DNA from: Candidatus Bathyarchaeota archaeon
Lineage (GTDB): Archaea > Thermoproteota > Bathyarchaeia > 40CM-2-53-6
Assembly (NCBI GenBank): GCA_005888745.1
Contig: VBBS01000030.1
Span: forward strand, 62,001-126,000
DNA length: 64,000 nucleotides
Reading direction: 5' to 3'
The position numbers and the translations under genes were made by a program. Shown here piece after piece: positions 53,447 through 61,245 of the stretch. Under the pieces are notes generated by a model. The model was not told the origin of the DNA. It saw only the letters and a program-made list of their open reading frames with translations, and did no database searches. Positions within the stretch are counted from its first letter, which is position 1, and the number at the start of each line of letters is the position of its first letter.

Positions 53447-53739
53447 GACTTTACTATTGGCCCGTAGTCGAGCCAAGAAAGATCCTTCCGGGCCTGAATA
53501 GTGAGGTGACTAGGCCTGGTAGTACTGGGTTAGATGATCGAATCCCGCTCTGGTTGCCAATCTGCGCCTGTCCATTAGGTTAAGGCGGCAGTAACCCGAA
53601 TCATGTCCTTGTCCTGAGAACAGAATCAGAAAAAATCTGTAGCGAGATGGCTTCCGAAAGAGTAAATCGACGAGGCGTGCCGAGAATCATCGTTACAGAG
53701 AAATGCTAACTAAGGAAAATGGCTCGTATCTGGGAAAAT

Positions 53740-53755
53740 TTGCCTATGTAGGCAA
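53740..53755. repeat. Palindrome at the 3' side of ATPase gene 1
   Basis: TTGCCTA-TG-TAGGCAA, a perfect dyad 6 bp after the ATPase stop codon. TTGCCTATRTAGG recurs in the promoter on the other side of the same gene (54959-54971). Confidence 0.65.
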
Positions 53756-53761
53756 TAAATC

Positions 53762-54931
53762 CTAACTATTCGTATTCCCCTGGAACCGGCTCCTGAGCCA
53801 GTCAGAAAGTACTGGATCAGCCATCCTGTACTGTCCTGTCATCGGCCTCTCTATGACGCCGTAGTTCATCAGTATTCTAAGCTCCTTTGATATGTTCTGA
53901 AGATGTTTTCTTGCTTCTCTTGCTATCTCACTTGCCTTGCTTTTCTCTCGAGCAATTGCCACCAGTATCTCCCTTTCCGTTGGGGAGAAGGTGGAGAAGT
54001 AATTCTCGAACTCCCCATCCAAGCTCTGGACCACGCCCTCATAGGCCTTCTCTATCTGAGCCGCGGTTATTGAACCGCCTGAGCCCACTGACAGGTATAG
54101 CTCCAACCCCAGTCGCTGAACATAGTCTGGGTATCCTTCGCAGTAAGTTGCAATCTTGTCTATCTCTGAGTCAGCTATCTTTATTCGGACGAAGTCAAAC
54201 CTTGACTTCAGGAACTTTTTCACCACGTCCTTCTCTAGCTTCCCTACCGGAATCTCAACCAGCTGTCGGTAGAATGGCGAGCGCTCCTCATAGACTAGGT
54301 TGTGCATGATAGTTGTTGCGGAGCCCGAGAGTACGTAGCAAACTCTTCTCTGATCTTGTATGATGGTACGAAGCCTCTTGAGTGTCTGCCTACCCCATTC
54401 TATGATGTCCTGGAACTCGTCTAAGATTACTGCAAAGTAAACTCCTTTCTCCTTAGCCAAAGATTCAACGTATCGTAATGCCTCCTCTATCAGAATGTCC
54501 TCGTCTGTTCGCAGATCTCGGAGTTTAATTGAGAACTCCCAAAAGCTAACTTCGCTCACCTTATCGACCGCAGACTTTGCCTTCTCACCGAGGACCTTGA
54601 CAAGCCTCTTCATGTATGCTTTGTCGCCCGTCTTCTCCACGTACTCGGAAATCGCCGTATCAACGACCAGTCTGGCGAACCTACTCTTTGATGCAAGTCC
54701 ATAACAGTTGATAGTAATCGGTATCACTCTGCTGTTACGCCTCAGTCTCCTGGCTAGATTATGAAGGATGGATGTCTTCCCTGTCCTTCTAAGCCCGATA
54801 AGGACAGAGTTGCTTGAGGCCGCCTTTTCAACCCCTCTTGTTAGTAATAGCAGCCTCTCTAGCTCCCTTTCTCTATTGACGAAGTATTCACCTTCAGCCG
54901 GTTTGCCTACAACGAATGGCGTCTCCTGCAA
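53762..54931 (-). CDS. Archaeal P-loop ATPase (STAND-like, PF01637 type) 1
   Basis: A 389-residue protein from TTG. NRERELERLLLL leads to Walker A IGLRRTGKTS (45-53); Walker B is AVILDEFQD (D171, E172), with sensor VLSGSATTIMHN and the lid motif in PVGKLEKDVVKKFLKSRF. The C-terminal 90 residues are a winged helix (SPTEREILVAIAREKSKASE, then ELRILMNYGVIERPM). These ATPases are expanded and mobile in archaea; no substrate is known. A TATA box inside a palindrome 30 bp upstream makes the transcript leaderless. The gene sits alone between repeats R2 and R3. Confidence 0.9.
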   Translation of the reverse strand: MQETPFVVGKPAEGEYFVNRERELERLLLLTRGVEKAASSNSVLIGLRRTGKTSILHNLARRLRRNSRVIPITINCYGLASKSRFARLVVDTAISEYVEKTGDKAYMKRLVKVLGEKAKSAVDKVSEVSFWEFSIKLRDLRTDEDILIEEALRYVESLAKEKGVYFAVILDEFQDIIEWGRQTLKRLRTIIQDQRRVCYVLSGSATTIMHNLVYEERSPFYRQLVEIPVGKLEKDVVKKFLKSRFDFVRIKIADSEIDKIATYCEGYPDYVQRLGLELYLSVGSGGSITAAQIEKAYEGVVQSLDGEFENYFSTFSPTEREILVAIAREKSKASEIAREARKHLQNISKELRILMNYGVIERPMTGQYRMADPVLSDWLRSRFQGNTNS

Positions 54932-54947
54932 GCTAAGACCTATTGTC

Positions 54948-54985
54948 AGTAGGATTTTTTGCCTATATAGGACTTTTTTCCTACT
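54948..54985 (-). promoter_or_regulatory. Promoter palindromes of ATPase gene 1
   Basis: Two nested dyads. CCTATATAGG (54962-54971) contains the TATA box, and AGTAGGA (54948-54954) with TCCTACT (54979-54985) forms an outer inverted repeat. TTGCCTATATAGG matches the palindrome beyond the other end of the gene. Confidence 0.65.
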
Positions 54986-55102
54986 CTCGTAATCCGGCTA
55001 GGCTATGTCCGGTACTGCCAAATGTCGGCAAGTACTTGCCGTCAGGAGTTGCCACTGGAGGAGGATTCGATTTCAAAGACTGAAAATTTCGCCTCTGGCA
55101 GA

Positions 55103-55156
55103 AGTAAAATGGTGCGGGGGGTGGGATTTGGACCCGCGTTTACCGGTACATATAAA
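55103..55156 (-). repeat. tRNA-3'-end-derived repeat R3
   Basis: The 28 bases from 55103 to 55130 are identical to 60528-60555, covering the tRNA flank, CCA, acceptor strand and T-arm; then the common TTTACCGGTACATATAA follows. It is the best preserved copy of the tRNA 3' end. Confidence 0.85.
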
Positions 55157-55231
55157 CGGGGCGAGGAAAACTTCGTGAGGACTGACCCAGAAGCCTCGCC
55201 GTCGATTACACGCTTGGAAGAGAGACTGAAC

Positions 55232-56581
55232 TCAGGGGCCAACTACTCTAATACGCGCTTTTCCTTGGATCGGACTGCCGCCTATTGTCATACCTGACAG
55301 AAACGCAATACTATCTCCTCCTCCGAATCCTGCTGCTTGGATGCCAAAGTGGCAGAGTAGGTCTGGGAGTTCATCTCCATTCATATCTACCGAGTTACGG
55401 TTGCAAAAAGCGAGACTTTGTTCGGATCCGGTTTTTCCAAATGTCAGCGACGTCCGGTTGAGCATGGAGAACGCGTTTAAGTCGGGTGATGAAAGGATGG
55501 CTACGGGAATGGTTCCATGGCTACGGCTGTTGATCGTGGGGAGCGTCGTGCCGTGCTGTATTTCAATATTGACTGGGATGGGTTGAGGAGCAACCGAGAT
55601 TCTGATGAGCTTACTATCAATAGATTGTATGTCACCCCAAACGTCGTTTCCGTTCTTCAAGAGGAAGAACGGTTCTCCCGAGAAGACTAGATCAGCTGCC
55701 GGATTCCAGGATCGCGACGATGGATCAAATTCGCGTATGTTCCCGTTCCATTCCCCAGCGACCCAGAGCTTTCCCTGTGCATCAAAGGCAAGTCCGTAAG
55801 GACCGTCTTGAACACTTCCAAAGGCGTACTCAACCACCGACGTATCCACCGGATCGAACACACCGATCATGTGTGCGTTGTTTTCGGTAAACCAGATCCT
55901 TCCGTTCGTCGCATTTGCCAAAAAGACGGTGTTGCTACTGAAGCCTGAACTATAATACGTAAGATTTGTCCCATCGGTGTTCACTTTGCCGATACCCACA
56001 GTTTGCCTCGTAAACCAGATTGTACTACCGTTCAGCCACAGACCTGCGGCGTGGGCCCCTGGTGCAATTGTACTCCAAGAGTGGTCGAACAGACTAAAAC
56101 GGGCGATCCCGGATCCAGCTATGTAGACGAAGGAGTCGTCGGCCACAAGTCCCAACGGGGTGCCGATGCCATAAGGAGGAAAGAATGTCTCAACACTCAG
56201 GTCGAGTAATGAAACCTTAGACAAGGCTTGACCATAGTTGTATTCTCCGCCTATCCATGCAAAGCCACTTCTTATTACGATTCCGAGCGATGCCACGAAA
56301 TTGCCACAACATCCGCCAGAACTGAATGGAAACACTTGCACCGCACTGATCGCGTTTAGTCCTTGCGTAGCAATAGTAGCTGTGTCGATTCTGGCGAGGG
56401 AACCGGTTCCGTCCACAACGTAAAGGTCGTGGCCATTCATGGCCATCCAATACGGTTGGTACACTTTGCCACCGATGTCAAATGTTGCAATAGTGGGCAG
56501 CGAAGCGGATCCTCGCACTTGACGTGATGAAAGTATGACAAGCATGATCAGTACAAAAACAATGACTGACCCTTTTTGCAT
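55232..56581 (-). CDS. Secreted NHL/Vgb-like beta-propeller protein
   Basis: About 449 residues from ATG 56581, which starts the signal peptide MQKGSVIVFVLIMLVILSS; a longer frame upstream looks non-coding and lies before a TATA-like ATTTATTTTG. The body is a propeller of the streptogramin-lyase/SMP-30 shape (YVVDGTGSLARIDTAT, GRIWFTENNAHMIGVFDPVD, GLAFDAQGKLWVAGEWNGNI). A C-terminal domain (PVNIEIQHGT...GTIPVAILSS...DMNGDELPDLLCHF) is a common calcium-binding-like module of secreted proteins. It would be extracellular. It lies between repeats R3 and R4. Confidence 0.8.
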   Translation of the reverse strand: MQKGSVIVFVLIMLVILSSRQVRGSASLPTIATFDIGGKVYQPYWMAMNGHDLYVVDGTGSLARIDTATIATQGLNAISAVQVFPFSSGGCCGNFVASLGIVIRSGFAWIGGEYNYGQALSKVSLLDLSVETFFPPYGIGTPLGLVADDSFVYIAGSGIARFSLFDHSWSTIAPGAHAAGLWLNGSTIWFTRQTVGIGKVNTDGTNLTYYSSGFSSNTVFLANATNGRIWFTENNAHMIGVFDPVDTSVVEYAFGSVQDGPYGLAFDAQGKLWVAGEWNGNIREFDPSSRSWNPAADLVFSGEPFFLLKNGNDVWGDIQSIDSKLIRISVAPQPIPVNIEIQHGTTLPTINSRSHGTIPVAILSSPDLNAFSMLNRTSLTFGKTGSEQSLAFCNRNSVDMNGDELPDLLCHFGIQAAGFGGGDSIAFLSGMTIGGSPIQGKARIRVVGP

Positions 56582-56826
56582 AGCCAGGACTCTCCGATTC
56601 GCTAACTCTATAGCAAAATAAATATCTTCTGGGGAGGAGGACATGAAACCAAATTGTAAGTCGGCGGTTTTTCCCGGTGAGCAAATTTGGAGGTAGAATC
56701 GCCTCATCGGTGTTGTTTTTCAGTAGATGCGAGATTCACGTGCAAGGTCGTCGTGGAAAGAGATAGCCAGAAGAGCTTCATCCCTCGGTCCTTCACATTC
56801 ATGAAAATAGACCCTGCCTGGACAGG

Positions 56827-56940
56827 TAAAGTGGTGCGGGGGGTGGGATTTGAACACCAGTTTACTAGTACATATAAGGGAAATTTCGTCGAGTCACCAG
56901 TAGAAAGTCCAGTCCTAGTCGTGTCAGGTCCAATGGCACT
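56827..56940 (-). repeat. tRNA-3'-end-derived repeat R4
   Basis: GTGCGGGGGGTGGGATTTGA, identical to the acceptor/T-arm of tRNA-Leu over 20 bases, then ACACCAG and the shared element with two changes (TTTACTAGTACATATAAG). Similarity to R1 extends to about 56938. Confidence 0.82.
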
Positions 56941-57289
56941 CGCCTGACTGGGTTCAAAGAATGGATTTCCCGCGCTGGTAGGGGCGGAGGTCCTCCGACA
57001 ACCAATTGGATAATTTTGGAAGAGCTAAATCGTCATGAGGTGAGAGGTGTTACTGGTCGACTGGGTAGTCAGCCCAGCATGGATGCCACGCAGGGTGAGT
57101 GATACATGTCCACTAGGCTAACGCGACCAGTCTGTGCACGGACCTGGAGATTACCCAACGTTCGCCGCTGGATTGTCAGTAATTGTCCAGGTAATGGGCC
57201 CATTTCTCTGATGCTGGAATAGGATCTTGTCTTCGAATATCTGACACTTCTTCAATAGGCCCGGTTGAACTATTCTCTTGATTAATCCG
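56941..57289. other. Intergenic stretch without a recognised gene
   Basis: About 350 bp between R4 and ATPase gene 2. No open frame with recognisable content and no RNA motif was seen. Confidence 0.35.
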
Positions 57290-57323
57290 ACTCTCTAATC
57301 AGAGAGCGCTCCACTCGGAGAGT
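57290..57323. repeat. Inverted repeats at the 3' side of ATPase gene 2
   Basis: CTCTCT-AATC-AGAGAG (57291-57306), and ACTCTC / GAGAGT (57290-57295 with 57318-57323). The same GAGAG/CTCTC motif forms the operator-like dyad upstream of the gene. Confidence 0.55.
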
Positions 57324-58457
57324 TCATTGCAGCTTCTTTTCCAGCCATTCGCGGAAGAATACGTCTGGAATTTGGTATTTCCCGTTAGATTCTTTCTCTA
57401 TCAGATAATTCTCTGTTGCATACTTCAATCCCTTCTCAATTGCACCATCGCTTAACCTTGTTTCCTTCTTGAAGGCTTCTGACCACACCTGACGACCACC
57501 TATCTTTAGGATGCCTATTATCAACTTCCTATATCCTAGCGACAGATCTTCCCATGTCTTCTCATATACTGCTGACTGATTTAGTACGACCTGAGTTATT
57601 GCAGTTGGAATATCCTCATTTTGGACTACAAAGTGCTCCCTTACTCGACAAACATCCCACAGCTCATGACATAGTTGCTGCGTAAAGTAGGTGTGGGAAT
57701 CCGTCTTGGATAAGATCTCACCTACTTGGTCTTTATGAATTACTATTTTCGTTTTCTTGAATCGACTTGTTATGAATTCGGCATAGGCATCCTTAGGGAT
57801 CCTCTTCAATTCGAATATCCTTGCCGACTTGTAGAAAGGACTACCGGATGTTTCGAACATGTCTTGTAGCACATGATGCTTGCTTCCCGAAAACACGTAG
57901 GACACTTTGTCATGAGATTGAAACTTTGATCTCAGAAGGTTCTCAGTCCTCTTGGAATCTAAGCTTCTAACTTCATGAAACTCGTCCAGGGCGACGATAA
58001 CCCTTCGCCCCGTTTTAGAACCGAGCTGTTGGGGGAGATCGATTATCCTGTCGAATGCAACGTCTAAATCTGAATCAGACAATCCTGACAAATCTATCTC
58101 AAGATCTCCTAGTGACAACTTTATCTTTGGTAGGTTCTTCTTCGCCCAGTCGAAGAACCATTCCCTGGTCCCCGCTTTAATGAATAGAGACTTGTATTTC
58201 GAGATGAATAGAGACTTGTCAGGAGCTGTTGACACATCAAAATAAGCCGTCTGATGCTTCTCTTTGACTAGTTCATCCAATACGTTCATGATCAGGGCAG
58301 TTTTGCCATAGCGTCTGGCTGAGTAAATTAGAATCCGAGCGCCTTGCTTAAGCTGGTATCTTAGATCTCTCATTTCCTTCTCGCGATCAGCGAAATATTC
58401 GCCTTTTGCGATATCGCTTGCGAATTTGAAAGGGTTAATCGAACTTGCTAATGACAC
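57324..58457 (-). CDS. Archaeal P-loop ATPase (STAND-like, PF01637 type) 2
   Basis: A 377-residue relative of ATPase 1 with the same layout. EYFADREKEMRDLRY precedes Walker A YSARRYGKTA (45-54); Walker B is VIVALDEFHE (D158, E159), with sensor YVFSGSKHHVLQDMF and helical lid RIPKDAYAEFITSRF. A C-terminal winged helix (KLIIGILKIGGRQVWSEAF, then YATENYLIEKESNGKYQIPD) follows. Pairwise similarity to ATPase 1 is low outside the motifs, so this is an independent arrival, not a local duplication. The ATG lies downstream of a TATA box embedded in GGAGAGCT repeats. Function unknown. Confidence 0.9.
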   Translation of the reverse strand: MSLASSINPFKFASDIAKGEYFADREKEMRDLRYQLKQGARILIYSARRYGKTALIMNVLDELVKEKHQTAYFDVSTAPDKSLFISKYKSLFIKAGTREWFFDWAKKNLPKIKLSLGDLEIDLSGLSDSDLDVAFDRIIDLPQQLGSKTGRRVIVALDEFHEVRSLDSKRTENLLRSKFQSHDKVSYVFSGSKHHVLQDMFETSGSPFYKSARIFELKRIPKDAYAEFITSRFKKTKIVIHKDQVGEILSKTDSHTYFTQQLCHELWDVCRVREHFVVQNEDIPTAITQVVLNQSAVYEKTWEDLSLGYRKLIIGILKIGGRQVWSEAFKKETRLSDGAIEKGLKYATENYLIEKESNGKYQIPDVFFREWLEKKLQ

Positions 58458-58467
58458 GACTCGCCAG

Positions 58468-58500
58468 TTGGAGAGCTCTCTATTTGGAGAGCTATAATCT
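58468..58500 (-). promoter_or_regulatory. Promoter and operator-like repeats of ATPase gene 2
   Basis: GAGAGCTCTC (58471-58480) is a perfect palindrome, and TTGGAGAGCT occurs twice 16 bp apart (58468-58477, 58484-58493). The second copy runs into the TATA box (GATTATAGC on the minus strand). Confidence 0.65.
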
Positions 58501-59103
58501 TTCTGAGCTCAAGTCAATTGCCTTTCCATAGCCAATTCCGACACATGCAATAGATTGGCTAGGCCAGGTAACTTACAAATCAAGTTGCAAGCTTCAGAAT
58601 TACTCGTTAAGCGACGAGAGCAAATGCCAGGGAACTCGTCGTGGCATTAAAGACGTAAGGACGACCGGCATTAATGGGATCAGCGACTTTTTCCCAATGA
58701 GCTACAACGATCATAAACCATTCCCTGAAGCGACGGAAAAACCAAAGAATCCAGCCTGCCGGGTGTTCGAACTGACTAGTGGTGCTGATCATAGCCCCTG
58801 TTGTTACATTGGAAACATAAGCTCGACCCGCACTGGGAACATGTTCACGGTTTCGAATGAAGCCCGGACCACTACTACACGACTACCGATTGTGAATTGA
58901 CTATCAAGCCCACCCTGCCGTGCCCACAGGCTCCTTGACCTTTGAGGGTGCTAGGATCAGCGTTTGGGATAGGTTTTCCAACGGTCGTGCCACAGCAGGC
59001 AAAACGGGAAGCAGACGACTGCCACCTCCGCCGAGCAATTCTTATCTGAAAGAATCTATAATCTTCTAGGTTGAAAGTATTAGTGTTGATTGCTCTAGCT
59101 CGT
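58501..59103. other. Intergenic stretch with the propeller-gene promoter
   Basis: About 600 bp with no recognised gene. TCTATAATCTT at 59054-59064 is a probable TATA box for the propeller gene. Short frames on either strand look random. Confidence 0.4.
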
Positions 59104-60519
59104 ATGTTCGTCGCGACGAGTCTCTTGATCCTTATCATGTTCTCGCCCTTGGTTGTTGTCCGGACGGTAGGAGCTGTGAGAGCTGTAGGCCCTACTTGGG
59201 ACCGGACCTATCTACCCGTGGACTTTGGGAAAGGCTCTGTCGAGCAGACGACCAGTGGCGGATTCATCATTTCAGCCCTTAGTAGGTTCGGAGGTCTCTG
59301 GGTGATGAAAGCCAATGCTGCCGGCATGCCTGAGTCGCAGAGAGAATACACTCCGGCAGGGTATTCTCTCTGTTGCGATAGCACAACCCATACTGTGAGG
59401 CAAACAAGCGATGGTGGCTACATCGTCATTGGCACAGCTCTTTCAGCTGGTTACGTGACAGGCTTCGACGGCTGGATCCTCAAACTCAACCACAAGGGCA
59501 GTGTAGAGTGGAGCAAGACCTATGGTGGAACCAATGATGATGTTCTCGTCTCTGGCGGGCAGACCTCTGATGGCGGATATGTCGTGGCGGGAAACACCCA
59601 GTCCTTCGGGTCGCCGGGTCGTAACAGTAATGGCTGGCTGTTGAAGCTTGACCCTGAGGGCATCATAGTCTGGCAGGAGGCCTTTGGGGGCCAGGAGGTT
59701 CATTCAGTAGACCAGACAAGTGATGGTGGATTCATAGCAGCCGGGACAGTAGGAGTTGCTGGTGAAGCGGACCCCTGGTTGGTGAAGCTGGACTCTGGCG
59801 GGCAGGTGGAATGGCAGAAAGCCTATGACTTTCGTACTAGTAGCGATGGGCGTCTGATCCAAGGCGCATACTCGGCCCACCAGACGACTGATGGAGGATA
59901 CATTGCAGTGGGAGAGAAAATAACTCTTGAACCCGCAGGAGGCTTTCTCGCTTCCGTGACAGTAATCCTCAGGGTAGATCATGACGGCGACATTCTCTGG
60001 CTCGATTCGTACAGTGGAGGAGGGCGTGCGACCCCTTCTTCAGTCGAACAAGGCTCTGACGGGGGCTTCATTATCGCAGGCAGGTTCATGCAAGGCTACG
60101 CCGGCTTTGGCGGCCCGCTCATCGGCATCTCGGGTCCCTGGCTCTTGAGGCTGGACTACAGCGGAGATCTGCTTTGGCAGAAGATCTATGGCAGAGAGAA
60201 CGACCTTCTACTCCAGGCTCAGCAGACAAAGGACGGCGGTATAATCGCTGTAGGCAGTATGGTGGGTAGCGCACCGAATTGCTGTGATAATCTTGCGTGG
60301 GCTCTGAAGCTTGACGCGAACGGTAGCATTCGTGGTTGTCCTGTGGGTGTCCCGTCGAATGCGACGATGACTGACATTGACTCGATAGTTGTTGACACGG
60401 CTATGATGCCTGTTGACACGAACGCGACGGTGACACCTGTCGACGTGACTGTCACAACCCCAACCTTCCACACCCGGGACCAGTGCACGGCTCTACCGAA
60501 CAAGAATGAAAGCCAGTAA
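59104..60519 (+). CDS. Secreted beta-propeller protein with (S/T)DGG(Y/F) repeats
   Basis: About 471 residues from ATG 59104 (a TTG at 59071 lies too close to the TATA box). The N terminus is a signal peptide (MFVATSLLILIMFSPLVVV). Seven or so blades each carry QTSDGGYIVIG-, QTSDGGYVVAG- or QTTDGGYIAVG-like strands followed by W(L/I)LKLD and (V/I)(E/L)W(S/Q)K turns. A short threonine-rich tail ends in NKNESQ. It would be extracellular; the ligand is unknown. Its 3' end lies 15 bp from the convergent tRNA-Leu, and a diverged copy of its last 90 codons lies at 52984-53255. Confidence 0.85.
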   Translation: MFVATSLLILIMFSPLVVVRTVGAVRAVGPTWDRTYLPVDFGKGSVEQTTSGGFIISALSRFGGLWVMKANAAGMPESQREYTPAGYSLCCDSTTHTVRQTSDGGYIVIGTALSAGYVTGFDGWILKLNHKGSVEWSKTYGGTNDDVLVSGGQTSDGGYVVAGNTQSFGSPGRNSNGWLLKLDPEGIIVWQEAFGGQEVHSVDQTSDGGFIAAGTVGVAGEADPWLVKLDSGGQVEWQKAYDFRTSSDGRLIQGAYSAHQTTDGGYIAVGEKITLEPAGGFLASVTVILRVDHDGDILWLDSYSGGGRATPSSVEQGSDGGFIIAGRFMQGYAGFGGPLIGISGPWLLRLDYSGDLLWQKIYGRENDLLLQAQQTKDGGIIAVGSMVGSAPNCCDNLAWALKLDANGSIRGCPVGVPSNATMTDIDSIVVDTAMMPVDTNATVTPVDVTVTTPTFHTRDQCTALPNKNESQ

Positions 60520-60534
60520 AATGTACCAGTAAAA

Positions 60535-60622
60535 TGGTGCGGGGGGTGGGATTTGAACCCACGAACCCCTACGGGACAGGGTCCTGAGCCCTGCGCCTTT
60601 GACCTGTCTTGGCAACCCCCGC
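60535..60622 (-). tRNA. tRNA-Leu (anticodon CAG)
   Basis: 88 nt including an encoded CCA. Acceptor GCGGGGG pairs with CCCCCGC over seven base pairs, and the D-stem is GCC/GGC. The anticodon arm is CAGGG-CTCAGGA-CCCTG giving CAG. The long class II variable arm (CCC-GTA-GGG) and T-arm GTGGG-TTCAAAT-CCCAC are intact, and a TTTT follows on the minus strand. No intron. The 3' half is the source of repeats R1-R4 to its left. Confidence 0.96.
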
Positions 60623-60856
60623 GCGAGCGAAAGAAAGAATCCGCTTTTGATAAATGCTTGAATAGCTTTGGAGGGGGTTCCCTGCCGGGGACATCGGTCC
60701 TGCTTTCGACGCTGCCAGCGGCCGAATTATACCTTAACCAGCCGTCCGGCATGAATAACGTCTTCCAGCGAGGAAGTCCTTCTCAAAAATAAGCACGTCT
60801 TCTCGACCCCTCGGGGGCGGTCGATTTTCTTGGGCCCCGCCCTTCATGAAGGGAAG

Positions 60857-60880
60857 GAAAAAAGTGCTTCTAAAAAGTGG
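60857..60880 (-). terminator. T-run terminator after alba
   Basis: Read on the minus strand, TTTTTAGAAGCACTTTTTTCC follows the alba stop by about 35-55 nt. A 14-bp palindrome, CCCTTCATGAAGGG, lies just beyond. Confidence 0.45.
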
Positions 60881-60915
60881 GAGTTTACACCTGTTAGGAT
60901 GCGAATATCCATTTG

Positions 60916-61245
60916 CTACTTGGTTCGCTCTAGGATGATCTCTATCGTGGAGACGTTGCGTGCATCCTGGCCCTCACCGACGATCTCCGTACCCAAGTGT
61001 ACATTCTTGGCTAGGCCGCCTTGGAAGAAGCGGTTGTTCACCACTTCGGCCACGTCGACGGCAGTGCTGATGGCTCGTCCACGAGCCTTTAGGGTCAGCT
61101 TCTTGGCACCCGTGTTATAGTGCATCATTACAGCCGTAGCATAGGCCATGATCGGCTTCTTACCGATCAGTATCGTGTCCGCTGGGATATCAGTTCTGCG
61201 CATTTGGGTAGGAGCCCTCTCTGCCTTCTTTGGTTCTTCTGACAT
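60916..61245 (-). CDS. albA: DNA/RNA-binding chromatin protein Alba
   Basis: A 109-residue protein with the complete Alba fold after a 20-residue charged N-terminal extension. TILIGKKPIMAYATAVMMHY carries the conserved lysine of the nucleic-acid-binding surface; LKARGRAISTAVDVAEVVNN and FFQGGLAKNVHLGTEIVGEG follow. It is an abundant dimeric protein that coats DNA and RNA in archaea. A Shine-Dalgarno-like GGGGGTG lies just upstream of the ATG. Adjacent to tRNA-Leu on the same strand. Confidence 0.97.
   Translation of the reverse strand: MSEEPKKAERAPTQMRRTDIPADTILIGKKPIMAYATAVMMHYNTGAKKLTLKARGRAISTAVDVAEVVNNRFFQGGLAKNVHLGTEIVGEGQDARNVSTIEIILERTK

Noticed and set aside
55232-56707. Upstream extension of the propeller gene to 56707
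   Set aside because: The extra 42 codons precede the signal peptide and would span the TATA box, so ATG 56581 is preferred.
53395-56940. Plus-strand frames reading GVGF(G/E)..FTGTYK at R2, R3 and R4
   Set aside because: These are translations of the tRNA-derived repeats, the same artefact as the well-known false proteins called from tRNA T-arms.
51946-56940. R1-R4 as genuine split-tRNA 3' halves
   Set aside because: The intact tRNA-Leu is present, the T-stem 5' strand is mismatched in R1 and R4, and no 5' half was seen; attachment-site remnants are simpler.
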